Source of the DNA: Clostridium collagenovorans DSM 3089
GTDB lineage: Bacteria; Bacillota; Clostridia; Clostridiales; Clostridiaceae
DNA: 64,000 nucleotides
NCBI RefSeq assembly: GCF_900130005.1
Contig: NZ_FQXP01000003.1
Coordinates: 124,001 to 188,000, forward strand
Reading direction: 5' to 3'
A program made the translations under genes and the position numbers. Numbering within the stretch: the first letter of the stretch is position 1; the number at the start of each line of letters is the position of its first letter. The notes below the pieces were generated by a model that saw nothing but the letters and a program-made list of their open reading frames with translations, had not been told where the DNA came from and searched no databases. Shown piece after piece: positions 37,301-46,493 of this stretch.

Positions 37301-37355
37301 ATAAAATATATTAATATATACTTCTAAATGTTAAAACTACATTAGTATATTTTAT
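37301..37355. repeat. inverted repeat, possible weak terminator
   Basis: Arms 37301-37315 and 37341-37355 pair over 15 bp with one G-U. T-rich sequence follows, but the stem is almost all A-T. Confidence 0.5.
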
Positions 37356-37462
37356 AAATTTTAATATTTTATTATAAGGTTATAACAATAAAAGGCTAAG
37401 TAGTTGGGTATGAGTTATTATATATACCCAAATTAATACTATGAAAGGAAAGGATATGTAAA

Positions 37463-38080
37463 TTGAAAATTTCGGAGTATGTAGGGAGTCAATTTAGAAA
37501 TCCTCAAGGTATATTAGGAAAAATAGCATGTTTTTTTATGAATAGAATAAATAAGATACAGTATAATCTTGTTCTCAACGAAATAATTAATAAAGATAAT
37601 ATGAGAGTATTGGATATAGGATATGGCAATGGTTATTTAATAAAGAATATTTATAATAAATGCAAGTGTGACATAAATGGAATAGATATTTCCGAGGACA
37701 TGAAAGAAAATGCAATTAAGAGAAATAAAGAAGGAGTTTTACGTAATAAAATTAATTTAGAAATTGGAGACGTTTGTAACCTACACTATGAAGAAGAAAG
37801 TTTTGATTATGTAACTTCTGTTAATACAATTTACTTTTGGGATGATATGGAGAAGGGATTAAGAGAAATACAAGGAGTCTTAAAGCAAGGCGGTAGATTT
37901 GTAAATGCTATTTATTCTAAGGAGTGGCTTGAAAGTTTAGCTTATACTAAGCAAGGGTTTAAGTTATATGAAATAGAAGAAATAGCAGAAAAGGCTAGAC
38001 AATGTGGATTTTCAAAAGTAACAATAAAAAACTCTAAGAATAAAAAATCCTATATTATAATTTGTGAAAAATCTAAGTAA
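37463..38080 (+). CDS. class I SAM-dependent methyltransferase
   Basis: A 205-residue methyltransferase with VLDIGYGNGYLIKN as SAM loop, NGIDISEDMKENA, and VTSVNTIYFWDD as post-II motif, followed by GVLKQGGRFVNAIY. It starts at TTG behind GAAAGGAAAGGA. The substrate is unknown. Two GNAT genes follow at short distances, so the group may be one transcription unit of small-molecule-modifying enzymes. Confidence 0.83.
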   Translation: MKISEYVGSQFRNPQGILGKIACFFMNRINKIQYNLVLNEIINKDNMRVLDIGYGNGYLIKNIYNKCKCDINGIDISEDMKENAIKRNKEGVLRNKINLEIGDVCNLHYEEESFDYVTSVNTIYFWDDMEKGLREIQGVLKQGGRFVNAIYSKEWLESLAYTKQGFKLYEIEEIAEKARQCGFSKVTIKNSKNKKSYIIICEKSK

Positions 38081-38122
38081 ATCTTAAGTTTAATTTTGAA
38101 TTATGGGGAAGGGTGATTAAAA

Positions 38123-38686
38123 ATGAATAAGTTAAGAAAATTAGTAGGGGAAAGATGTTTTTTATCTCCAGTAGATATCAGTGAAACAGAAATTGTTGCT
38201 AAGTGGAGTAATGATATAGATGTAGCACTTAAAACGGGGGATATATCTGATATGATTTCATATGAAATACAAAAATCATATTTAGAGGGGATGAATAGTA
38301 GAAGTGGATATGGATTTTATATAGTAGATAAATGCAAGGATGAAGTAATAGGAATTGCTAGACTTATGCGAATTAACTTTATTAGTAGAAATGCTGTTAT
38401 GGGTATGTTTATTGGAGAAAAGGATAACAGAGGTAAGGGATTAGGAACTGAAGCTACTAAATTACTATTAGACTTTGGATTTAACATACTTAATCTTAAA
38501 AATATTATGGTTGAAGTTGTTTCTTTTAATGAAGCATCTTTAAACCTTTGTAGAAAATGTGGATTTAAGGAAATAGGTAGGAGAAGAAAAGCTATTATTT
38601 ATGGAAAACATGAGTATGATGAGGTATACATGGATATATTAGATGAAGAATTTGAAGACTTTGTAATTGAGGAGCATTTAAGATAA
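38123..38686 (+). CDS. GNAT acetyltransferase (RimJ/RimL type)
   Basis: A 187-residue GNAT protein with the acetyl-CoA loop DNRGKGLGTEATKLL and a SFNEASLNLCRKCGFKEIGRRR segment, typical of the RimJ/RimL branch that acetylates protein N-termini or small amines. GGGAAGGGTGA precedes the ATG. It lies between a methyltransferase and a second GNAT gene. Substrate unknown. Confidence 0.87.
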   Translation: MNKLRKLVGERCFLSPVDISETEIVAKWSNDIDVALKTGDISDMISYEIQKSYLEGMNSRSGYGFYIVDKCKDEVIGIARLMRINFISRNAVMGMFIGEKDNRGKGLGTEATKLLLDFGFNILNLKNIMVEVVSFNEASLNLCRKCGFKEIGRRRKAIIYGKHEYDEVYMDILDEEFEDFVIEEHLR

Positions 38687-38714
38687 CATATAGTTTAAAG
38701 ATTGGGGAAGTATA

Positions 38715-39542
38715 ATGAGAAAAGTTAATATTATTACAGAGCGTTTAAGGAAAAAAATATTAGAATTATTATATAAAGATGAAATGTACAACTCTATTTT
38801 AATTGAATTAATTCAAAGCAGTAATAGTGAGTTAGGAGATTTGTATATAAGTGAGAATGAAAAAGAAATAACTGCAATTTTACATGTAAAGAATGATGGG
38901 AACTCAGATTTAACTAATTTTGCATATACATCAAAATTAGGATTAAATGATATAGGATGTAAGATTAAGGAGATAAAGTATAATAAAATTTTATTAGCAG
39001 GGAAGCTAAAGGATGTACAAGCCTTATTTGAAATTTTAGAATTCAAAAATACTATAAGTCCTGATATTTTTTATAGGTTAAATATTAAAAAATATCAAGA
39101 TATTAATATGAAATTTAATTGCAAAATTAGATTGGCTACTTCTAATGAAGAAGATATAGATAAGGTGAAAAGTTTTACAACCTTATTTTTAGAAGCGAAG
39201 ACGGAAGAAGAAATAGAAAGTATATCTAATAATGAAAAAATATTAGAGAAGATTAATAATGGTATTTATTTATTAGACTTCAAAAACAATTCCGTTGGAA
39301 TGTCTAGGTTTATAGGAAGAACTAATAATTTTTTAGAAATAACAAGTGTTTATATACAGGATCCATATAGACATAAAGGATTTGGAAGGGAATTAGTTGC
39401 TCAAATGATTGAAATTGCAATTAAAGAAGATAAGATTCCTATGCTAGCTACATCACATGATAATATTAGTGCAATGAAATTATATGAAAAAATGGGTTTT
39501 GAAAAACAAGAAGAATATGCTTATGAATTTTTAATTCAATGA
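38715..39542 (+). CDS. GNAT acetyltransferase with N-terminal extension
   Basis: A 275-residue protein. The C-terminal half (about 130-275) is a GNAT domain with acetyl-CoA loop DPYRHKGFGRELVA and HDNISAMKLYEKMGFEK. The N-terminal about 125 residues are a degenerate second GNAT-like domain, as in several clostridial double-domain acetyltransferases. Start 28 bp after the previous GNAT gene, with GGGGAA upstream. Substrate unknown. Confidence 0.83.
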   Translation: MRKVNIITERLRKKILELLYKDEMYNSILIELIQSSNSELGDLYISENEKEITAILHVKNDGNSDLTNFAYTSKLGLNDIGCKIKEIKYNKILLAGKLKDVQALFEILEFKNTISPDIFYRLNIKKYQDINMKFNCKIRLATSNEEDIDKVKSFTTLFLEAKTEEEIESISNNEKILEKINNGIYLLDFKNNSVGMSRFIGRTNNFLEITSVYIQDPYRHKGFGRELVAQMIEIAIKEDKIPMLATSHDNISAMKLYEKMGFEKQEEYAYEFLIQ

Positions 39543-39692
39543 TAATTTGAATAAAATAGAGTGGAAGATAAATATCAGGCTATTAGGTTAAGTATTACAA
39601 TTGAAGAGGGTATTGAATATTTTTATGATAAAGTAAGATGTATAGGTTTACAGGAGAAAGTATATTTAAGTATGGTAAATTTACAAAAAATT

Positions 39693-39743
39693 AAAAGGTA
39701 CTGCATGTCTACTTTAAAAAGAAGCTATGCAGTACCTTTATTT
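39693..39743. terminator. bidirectional terminator between convergent genes
   Basis: A 13-bp stem (about 39694-39706 with 39727-39739) with A-rich and T-rich flanks separates the GNAT gene from the minus-strand PH-domain gene. An open frame of 68 codons (39561-39767) runs through it and is not credible. Confidence 0.85.
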
Positions 39744-39744
39744 A

Positions 39745-40119
39745 TTATAAGATGTAATTTCCTATAAGTTTGCTTAATGTACGTATGTCAAAGTTACCTT
39801 TGATTTCAAATTTAACTTTACCAAGACTACTGAACCATAATTCAAGTTCACAATCTAAGTCAAAAGTACCTGCAGTTTCAACTGAAAAAGCTTGTACCTT
39901 ACTGTAAGGTAAAGAAGTATAATCTACTTTTGATCCAAGCATTCCTTGAACATTTACAGCGATTATACGTTTATCTGTAAAGATAACCATATCTCTTACG
40001 CTCTTTAGTGCAGCAAATATGTTTTCACCGTCAATTAGAAGTGGAGCAACTTTTTTATATCCATCTTGAGGATCAACAGGTTTTAATTTTAAATATGAAG
40101 CATTTTGAAAATCTATCAT
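39745..40119 (-). CDS. PH-domain protein (bacterial PH_1 / YvbH-like)
   Basis: A 124-residue protein covering a single bacterial pleckstrin-homology domain: DMVIFTDKRIIAVNVQGMLGSKVDYTSLPYSKV, then FDLDCELELWF. Members are common in Firmicutes; a few are studied, and the function is mostly unknown. Start supported by AAGGAGA. It lies alone, convergent with the GNAT genes, and its upstream region is a long AT-rich gap. Confidence 0.85.
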   Translation of the reverse strand: MIDFQNASYLKLKPVDPQDGYKKVAPLLIDGENIFAALKSVRDMVIFTDKRIIAVNVQGMLGSKVDYTSLPYSKVQAFSVETAGTFDLDCELELWFSSLGKVKFEIKGNFDIRTLSKLIGNYIL

Positions 40120-40605
40120 TTTATAATCTCCTTCGAATAATTATTTAATAATTTTGAACATTGCGATAAGTTAAATGATTATCTGTATTTATAATCTTAA
40201 GTTTATTATAATTAAGTTATATGGATTTCAATTATAAAACTACATTTAAATTTAGAATTAGGTTTAAAGTAGTAATAGTTAATTCTAAATAGAATGGAGA
40301 ATGATTAATAAAATTATACAATAAAAGAATTATTAAGCAAATTAAATGATTTCTATAAAGATAAAGTGAAACACTTTACTAAGATAATAATTACTAAAAA
40401 TTCTTTGACTTTAAACTTAAGATATCTTAAGCACAGTATATATTATTTTTATATTCATTGTAAATATAAATTATGTGAACTTATTTAAAATAAAGTTAAT
40501 AAAACTTAAGAAAAGTAATTATTATAGTTTTAAAGTTTAAGTTTCGAAGAAGTATATTAATTATTATAAAGAATCAGATAAATAATAAAGGGGGATTTGG
40601 TAAGA
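40120..40605. other. long AT-rich divergent intergenic region
   Basis: Nearly 490 bp between the PH-domain gene and the hydrolase leader. No open frame, terminator or known riboswitch is visible. It holds the promoters of both divergent genes. Confidence 0.35.
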
Positions 40606-40650
40606 GTGTTATGCATTGAAAGATACTCTTTTACTAAGTATAAACTATGA
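40606..40650 (+). CDS. possible 14-codon leader ORF coupled to the hydrolase
   Basis: A GTG at 40606 lies 11 bases after an AAAGGGGG ribosome-binding site. The frame runs 14 codons and ends at a TGA that overlaps the hydrolase ATG (ATGA). The hydrolase itself lacks a ribosome-binding site, so translation of this mini-ORF could deliver ribosomes to it by termination-reinitiation. AAGAGT and ACTCTT inside the mini-ORF can form a hairpin. Confidence 0.4.
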   Translation: MLCIERYSFTKYKL

Positions 40651-41531
40651 AAGAAAAATTTTTGAATAGTGGTGATATGAAAACTAGGGTTTATGAATGG
40701 GGAAATGAAGGAAAACCGACTCTTATTTGTATACATGGTTTAGGAAGTACAAGTCTTAGTTTTTTAGAAGTAGCAAATTTTTTAAAAGATGAGTATCATA
40801 TTTTTTCTATTGATTTACCTGGACATGGAAAAACTACTGAATTTAAAACTGATAAAGAGTATGAAATTCCAAACTTATTAAAATGGCTTTGCAATGTAAT
40901 TGACTTAATAGAGAAAGATGAACTTTATTTAATGGCACATTCTTGGGGTGGATGTATTGCTCTTCATTATGCGGTGAATTTTCCTGAGAAAGTAAAGAAA
41001 ATTTTATTACTAGATGGAGGGTATCATGTAAAATCATTTGAGTATGAGTATTTTTCTAAAGTAGATAAAAGTAAACTTGGATTTAAACCTAGTTGCACTT
41101 TAGATGAGGAAATACAGTCTTATGAAAGCGATTTTGATGGATATGTATTTTCTAATTGGGAAAGTTTTTTAGAGTGTGAGAAAAATAATTATTTAAGATG
41201 GTCAGATTTATTAGAGGTTGCAGCTAAGGATTTAATGAAAAAAGAAGAAAGTGGAGAGATTAGGTTTGCAGTTAGGGGGAGAACTGCAAGAGGAGCTATT
41301 AAATCTATGTATAAGTATCCTACTGATGAATTATTTGATAAGATAGACGTACCTATATTACTTCTTCAGGCTACTCTTCCAGATGGCTGGAGAGAAATTA
41401 GAGAATTGCAGGTAAAGAAATTTAAAGAGGAAACTAACTCTATAGTGAGAGTCTTAGAGGGAACTACTCATTTGATTCATTGGGACAATCCATGGTTAAT
41501 AGCAAAGTATACTATGGAATGGATGAGATAA
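40647..41531 (+). CDS. alpha/beta hydrolase
   Basis: A 294-residue alpha/beta hydrolase: HGLGSTSLSF oxyanion region, DLPGHGKTT, nucleophile Ser in AHSWGG (about residue 94) and a C-terminal TTHLIHWDNPW with the catalytic His. No signal peptide. The sequence before the ATG (CTAAGTATAAACT) has no ribosome-binding site; the strong AAAGGGGG lies 50 bp upstream in front of a mini-ORF whose stop overlaps this start. An in-frame ATG at 40677 behind GTGGTGAT is the alternative start. Substrate unknown. Confidence 0.82.
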   Translation: MKEKFLNSGDMKTRVYEWGNEGKPTLICIHGLGSTSLSFLEVANFLKDEYHIFSIDLPGHGKTTEFKTDKEYEIPNLLKWLCNVIDLIEKDELYLMAHSWGGCIALHYAVNFPEKVKKILLLDGGYHVKSFEYEYFSKVDKSKLGFKPSCTLDEEIQSYESDFDGYVFSNWESFLECEKNNYLRWSDLLEVAAKDLMKKEESGEIRFAVRGRTARGAIKSMYKYPTDELFDKIDVPILLLQATLPDGWREIRELQVKKFKEETNSIVRVLEGTTHLIHWDNPWLIAKYTMEWMR

Positions 41532-41724
41532 CATATTTTAAAATGATAGAAGGTAATAAATTGTATAAAAAAACGCACTTATTTTCAATAACTATTAAAT
41601 AATAACTGTTATTTAATAAAGTGTGAAGTTTTTATATTTTTCATATATATAAATAAAAATGATGATATAATCACACTATATAGAATATTAATTTAAGTAG
41701 ATAGATTAAGGAGGTAATGCATAA

Positions 41725-42468
41725 ATGCTAAAGGGTAAAGTAGCTATTGTAACAGGTGGAACAAGAGGAATTGGTTTTGCTATTGTAAAGAAATATTTAG
41801 AGAACGGAGCAACAGTTGTTTTATGTGGCTCAAAACAAGAAACAGCAGATAAAGCTGTAGAAAAGCTTAAAGCAGAAGATAGTAATTATAAAGTAGAAGG
41901 TATTGCTCCTAATTTAACTTCCTATGAAGAAGTAAAGGAAGCTTTTAAAGATGTAAAAGATAAATATGGAAGCATAGATATACTTGTAAATAATGCGGGT
42001 ATTTCAGCAAGAGATAGCATATATCAATATAAAGCAGAAGATTTTAATAAAATTATGGATTTGAATGTTAATGCAGTTTTTAATTGCTGTCAAGTTGTGT
42101 CTAACATAATGAAGGAGCAAAAGGGCGGAGTAATTTTAAACACAAGTTCAATGGTAAGCATTTATGGTCAACCAGCAGGTTGTGGATACCCAGCATCTAA
42201 ATTTGCAGTTAATGGACTTACTAAATCTCTTGCAAGAGAGCTTGGCAAGGATAATATACGTGTTAATGCTGTTGCACCAGGTGTTATTAACACAGATATG
42301 GTGGCTAGTCTTCCAGATGAGGTTATAAAGCCTTTAATCGCTACTATTCCTTTAAGAAGAGTTGGAGAGCCAGAGGATATTGCTAATGCATTCCTTTTCT
42401 TAGCTAGTGACTTAGCAAGTTACATCACAGGAGTAATTTTATCAGTTGATGGAGCTACAATGAGTTAA
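41725..42468 (+). CDS. short-chain dehydrogenase/reductase (BaiA/FabG-like)
   Basis: A 247-residue classical SDR: NAD(P)-binding GGTRGIG (11-17), NNAG (89-92), Asn114, Ser142, Tyr155 and Lys159 (YPASK). APNLTS after the second dinucleotide strand and ITGVILSVDGA near the end resemble bacterial bile acid 3-alpha-hydroxysteroid dehydrogenases (BaiA) as well as FabG. A bile salt hydrolase gene about 18 kb upstream makes a hydroxysteroid role worth testing, but another alcohol or ketone substrate is equally possible. AAGGAGG precedes the start. Confidence 0.87.
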   Translation: MLKGKVAIVTGGTRGIGFAIVKKYLENGATVVLCGSKQETADKAVEKLKAEDSNYKVEGIAPNLTSYEEVKEAFKDVKDKYGSIDILVNNAGISARDSIYQYKAEDFNKIMDLNVNAVFNCCQVVSNIMKEQKGGVILNTSSMVSIYGQPAGCGYPASKFAVNGLTKSLARELGKDNIRVNAVAPGVINTDMVASLPDEVIKPLIATIPLRRVGEPEDIANAFLFLASDLASYITGVILSVDGATMS

Positions 42469-42538
42469 TAACTTAAAAAGTATTTTTTATAATTGAACAG
42501 TAAATTTGAAGAATATTTAAGATAAATAATATATAATG

Positions 42539-42574
42539 AAAATCCTAGGTTATTTAGAGCCTAGGATTTTTATT
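42539..42574 (+). terminator. terminator after the SDR
   Basis: A 9-bp stem (42541-42549 with 42560-42568), extended by flanking A/T pairs and followed by TTTT. The rest of the gap to 42945 is AT-rich with no gene or RNA that I can recognise. Confidence 0.9.
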
Positions 42575-42945
42575 ATTATATAAGTTATAATTAATGTAGT
42601 TCAGTTGTGTTAATAGCTATATTTATTTTATAAGGATAGTTAACCATAAATAGTTTTAAGAAAGCTTAGTAGAATATATAAGTTCTAATTAATAGACTAC
42701 ATTTATATTAATTATTAAATTTACTCTATAATGGACCTTATATAAATATAAGAAAGATTATTTATTAGAAGATATACATATATGATTTATTTTTCTTGAA
42801 TTAAATATTAGAGTTTAGGTAAGGTGAATTATCATAACTTTACGCAAAATAAAAAGTATTGTATATTAGTATAAGAATTTTAGCATAATAGAAAGTAATT
42901 TAATGACTAAAGGTTTTAGTTAACTAAGGATTAAAAGGGGACAAG

Positions 42946-43731
42946 ATGAGACTAGATAAATTTTTGGCAGAAGCATCTGTTGGAACAAGAAAAGATGTGA
43001 GAAATTATATTAAAGAAGGAAAAGTAAAGGTTAATGACGAAGTTATAATAAAAGCGTATTTAGAAATTGATGAAAATAAAGATGTTATTACATATCTTGA
43101 TGATGTGGTTATGCATAGTGGAAGAGTATACTATATGTTTAATAAACCAGCAGGGTATATTACAGCTAGAAAAGACGAATTCAGCAAAACTGTGTTTGAT
43201 TTTTTTCATGAAGAAAATTCAGAGGGAATATTTCATGTAGGAAGGCTTGATAAAGATACTGAGGGATTACTATTATTCACCAATGATGGTGACTTTAATA
43301 ATAATTTAATGTGTCCAGAAAAGCATGTTAAAAAGAGATATTTTTTCATAGCTTTAGGATTTTTAGATGAAACTAAGATTAATTTATTGGAAAGTGGAAT
43401 TTCTATTGGTGAAGATGAAGATATTACAAAACCCGCAAAGCTTGATAATGTAGAGTGTAAGGACTATGGATATTTTAATGAAACTACTAATGTAAGTAAG
43501 TTTTACTCTATGGAGCCTAGTAGATATGATGCACCAGTTGTTTCAGGGTATCTTACTATTTCAGAGGGACGTAAGCATCAAGTAAAGCGTATGTTGAAGG
43601 CTGCAGGGTGTTATGTTATATATTTAAAGAGAATTTCCATTGGTGATTTAAGCTTAGATGAAACTTTAGAAATGGGTCAATATAGAGCTTTAACGGAAAA
43701 TGAGATAAATAGTGTTTTAAGAAAATCATAA
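42946..43731 (+). CDS. pseudouridine synthase, RsuA/RluF family
   Basis: A 261-residue enzyme with an N-terminal S4 RNA-binding domain (residues 1-60), the catalytic HVGRLDKDTEGLLLFTNDG segment and the C-terminal GRKHQVKRM signature. It isomerises a uridine in 16S or 23S rRNA. Start follows AAAAGGGG. Single gene, not linked to its neighbours. Confidence 0.92.
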   Translation: MRLDKFLAEASVGTRKDVRNYIKEGKVKVNDEVIIKAYLEIDENKDVITYLDDVVMHSGRVYYMFNKPAGYITARKDEFSKTVFDFFHEENSEGIFHVGRLDKDTEGLLLFTNDGDFNNNLMCPEKHVKKRYFFIALGFLDETKINLLESGISIGEDEDITKPAKLDNVECKDYGYFNETTNVSKFYSMEPSRYDAPVVSGYLTISEGRKHQVKRMLKAAGCYVIYLKRISIGDLSLDETLEMGQYRALTENEINSVLRKS

Positions 43732-43918
43732 GGATTCAAACTTATTGGTTTACAATACATATGTATAATCAGATATATTTTAAAGGTATTGAAGCTTTAT
43801 TCTATAACTTATGTTTTGCTATGTTTTTTAAATAAGGATAAATGTAGACTCTTTAAGAAAATATAGTCTGCAGAAGGTAAGAGTAATATTATATAAATTA
43901 TAAAATAGGGGTAATTTT

Positions 43919-44590
43919 ATGTATAGGATTTTAATTGTTGAGGATGATATGATAATTGCAAAGGAGCTTGAGGGCGCTTTAAAACAATGGGGTTATGAAG
44001 CAAAATATGTTTCTGAATTTAATGATGTTATTACAGATGTGGTGTCTTTTGATCCTCAATTAGTACTTTTAGATATATCCTTACCATTTTTTAATGGTTA
44101 TCATTGGTGTAGTGAAATTCGTAAAATATCAAAGGTTCCTATTATATTTATTTCGTCAATGTCGGACAATATGAATATTGTTATGGCCATGAATATGGGG
44201 GGAGATGATTTTATTTCTAAGCCCTTTGATTTAAATGTAATAGTAGCAAAGATCCAAGCACTTTTAAGAAGAACATACTCTTTTAATGGTACAATGAATG
44301 TAATAGAACATAAGGGAGTGGTTTTAAACCTTAATGATACAACTATTCAATATAAAGATTTCAAAATAGAGCTTACCAAAAATGAGTTTAAAATAATACA
44401 AATTTTACTTGAGAATGTAGGCAAGGCTGTATGCAGAGATGATATTATGACTAGATTATGGGAAAGTGATAGCTATATTGATGATAATACCCTAACAGTA
44501 AATGTGACTCGCTTAAGAAAAAAACTTAGCGAAATGGGACTTAGTGATTTCGTAAAAACAAAAAAAGGTATTGGGTATATGGTGGAATAA
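43919..44590 (+). CDS. bceR: BceR-like response regulator
   Basis: A 223-residue OmpR-family regulator: acidic pair ED, phospho-acceptor Asp52 (LLDISLPFFNG), FISSMSD, Lys in FISKPFD and a winged helix ending VKTKKGIGYMVE. Sequence style (SLPFFNGYHWCSEIR) is that of BceR regulators. It is followed directly by the kinase gene and then the cognate ABC transporter, in the order R-S-A-B. A perfect palindrome upstream of the transporter is its likely binding site. Confidence 0.9.
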   Translation: MYRILIVEDDMIIAKELEGALKQWGYEAKYVSEFNDVITDVVSFDPQLVLLDISLPFFNGYHWCSEIRKISKVPIIFISSMSDNMNIVMAMNMGGDDFISKPFDLNVIVAKIQALLRRTYSFNGTMNVIEHKGVVLNLNDTTIQYKDFKIELTKNEFKIIQILLENVGKAVCRDDIMTRLWESDSYIDDNTLTVNVTRLRKKLSEMGLSDFVKTKKGIGYMVE

Positions 44591-44591
44591 T

Positions 44592-45605
44592 ATGAATGAA
44601 GAATCTTTTATATACATTTTTTATAGATATCTTAGAGATAAGATAAAAAATTTGATTTTATATGGAATTTTTATAGTAATATTTTTAGGCGTTTTTTCTT
44701 TATATAATTTAGAAAAGGAAGCTATAGTATATGCTTTTGCTTTATGTTTTATAGTAGGGTTTATATTTATGGCAATTGACTTTTATAAGAATTATAAAAA
44801 GCATAATAAACTTTTGATTTTAAAAAAACAAATTAATAACTCCTTGGATGCAATGCCAGATGCAAAGGGATTATTAGAAGAGGATTATGCAAAGGTTTTA
44901 ATAGAAATTTATAAATTAAAGCAAGATGCAGCTTTACAAAGTGATATGAAACAAAGTGAAATGATGGACTATTATACTCTTTGGGCACATCAAATAAAGA
45001 CTCCTATTGCTGCTATGAGATTACTTCTACAAAAGTCACAAAATGAGCAAAATAAGGAATTATTAGAGCAACTTTTTAAAATAGAAGAGTATGTGGAGAT
45101 GGTTTTAGGATATTTAAGAATAGAAAGCTCAACCTCAGATTTAGATTTTAAAACCTATGATCTGGATAGTATAGTTAAGCAAGCAGTTAGAAAATATGCT
45201 AAGATCTTTATAAGAAAAGGTATCGCTTTAGATTTTAAGAAAATAGAGTGTAATGTTATAACCGATGAGAAATGGTTAGTTTTTGTGATTGAGCAAATCC
45301 TCTCCAATGCATTGAAGTATACTTCAAAGGGAAGTATATCTATATACATCAGTGATGAAAAAGAAAAAACTCTTATAATTAAGGATACAGGAATAGGAAT
45401 TGCAAAGGAAGACTTGCCTAGAATATTTGAAAAAGGCTTTACAGGATATAATGGCCGCATGGATAAGAAAGCTACGGGTATAGGATTATATCTTTGTAAA
45501 AAAATATTAAGAAAGTTATCTCATAAGATAGCAATTGATTCGGAGGTAGGAGTAGGTACTATGGTGAAAATAGATCTTTCTTCTATAAATACTATTATTG
45601 AATAG
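44592..45605 (+). CDS. bceS: BceS-like intramembrane-sensing histidine kinase
   Basis: A 338-residue kinase with two TM helices (about 21-39 and 45-63) joined by a very short loop, no HAMP, H-box LWAHQIKTPIAA with His133, and N/G boxes (QILSNALKYT, KDTGIGI, TGIGLYL). WAHQIKTP is the BceS-type H-box. Such kinases cannot bind the peptide themselves and are activated through the BceAB transporter. An in-frame TTG at 44571 is inside the regulator gene; GGTGGA fits the ATG at 44592. Confidence 0.9.
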   Translation: MNEESFIYIFYRYLRDKIKNLILYGIFIVIFLGVFSLYNLEKEAIVYAFALCFIVGFIFMAIDFYKNYKKHNKLLILKKQINNSLDAMPDAKGLLEEDYAKVLIEIYKLKQDAALQSDMKQSEMMDYYTLWAHQIKTPIAAMRLLLQKSQNEQNKELLEQLFKIEEYVEMVLGYLRIESSTSDLDFKTYDLDSIVKQAVRKYAKIFIRKGIALDFKKIECNVITDEKWLVFVIEQILSNALKYTSKGSISIYISDEKEKTLIIKDTGIGIAKEDLPRIFEKGFTGYNGRMDKKATGIGLYLCKKILRKLSHKIAIDSEVGVGTMVKIDLSSINTIIE

Positions 45606-45613
45606 AAAGAATA

Positions 45614-45688
45614 CCTTACAGAAGTGTAAGGTTGCAGGATAAGATGTAAGCTAAGGTTATGGATGCTTATATCTTTTTTTCTTATAAT
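45614..45688 (+). promoter_or_regulatory. BceR-type operator and activator-dependent promoter
   Basis: CCTTACA (45614-45620) and TGTAAGG (45625-45631) form a perfect 7-bp inverted repeat around 4 nt, the size and spacing of known BceR boxes; a further GATGTAAG follows at about 45643. TATAAT lies at 45683 with a poor -35 (TGGATG) 17 bp upstream, as expected for a promoter that needs an activator. Confidence 0.75.
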
Positions 45689-45725
45689 AAAAGTATAGTT
45701 AGAATTGAGTTAGGGGGAAGAAAAA

Positions 45726-46493
45726 ATGGCATTATTAGAAGTTAATAATTTGAAAAAAGTATATACAACAAGGTTTGGAGGAAATCAAGTTCAGGCCTTA
45801 AGCAATGTAATATTCTCAGTAGAAGAAGGAGAATACGTTGCTATTATGGGTGAATCAGGTTCAGGGAAAACTACCTTATTAAATATATTGGCATCCTTAG
45901 ATAAACCAACTAGTGGAGAAGTGCTTTTAAATGGAAAAAATATTGTATCTTTAAAAGAAAGTGAAATTACAGCCTTTCGTAGAGAGAATTTAGGCTTTGT
46001 ATTTCAAGATTTTAACTTACTGGATACCTTTTCATTAAAGGATAATATATTTCTACCACTTGTATTATCACGTAAAAACTATGAAGATATGGAAAAAAGA
46101 CTTGAGCCTATAGCAGTACAATTGGGAATTAAAGATATATTAGCTAAATATCCTTATGAAGTATCAGGTGGACAGAAACAAAGAGTTGCGGTTGCAAGAG
46201 CACTTATAACCAATCCAAAACTTATATTAGCGGATGAACCTACAGGGGCACTTGACTCTAAGGCAACAGATTATTTATTAAATTTATTCACAGATATTAA
46301 TAAAAATGGGCAAACAATATTAATGGTAACTCATAGTACAAAGGCAGCAAGCCATGCTGGAAGAGTATTATTTATTAAGGATGGGGAGGTATTCCATCAA
46401 CTTTATAAAGGGTCTATGAGCAATGAAGAGATGTTTGAAAAGATTTCTAACACACTAACAGTGATTGCCACTGGAGGTGGAGCAAATGAATAA
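45726..46493 (+). CDS. bceA: BceA-like ABC transporter ATPase
   Basis: A 255-residue ATPase: Walker A GESGSGKTT, Q-loop FQDFNLLD, signature VSGGQKQR, Walker B LILADEPTGALD. This is the bacitracin/lantibiotic-type ATPase that partners a BceB permease. Its end overlaps the permease start by 8 bp. Preceded by GGGGGA and the BceR-type operator. Confidence 0.92.
   Translation: MALLEVNNLKKVYTTRFGGNQVQALSNVIFSVEEGEYVAIMGESGSGKTTLLNILASLDKPTSGEVLLNGKNIVSLKESEITAFRRENLGFVFQDFNLLDTFSLKDNIFLPLVLSRKNYEDMEKRLEPIAVQLGIKDILAKYPYEVSGGQKQRVAVARALITNPKLILADEPTGALDSKATDYLLNLFTDINKNGQTILMVTHSTKAASHAGRVLFIKDGEVFHQLYKGSMSNEEMFEKISNTLTVIATGGGANE

Noticed and set aside
39561..39767. 68-codon frame after the second GNAT gene
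   Set aside because: It runs through a strong bidirectional terminator, has no ribosome-binding site and no recognisable domain.
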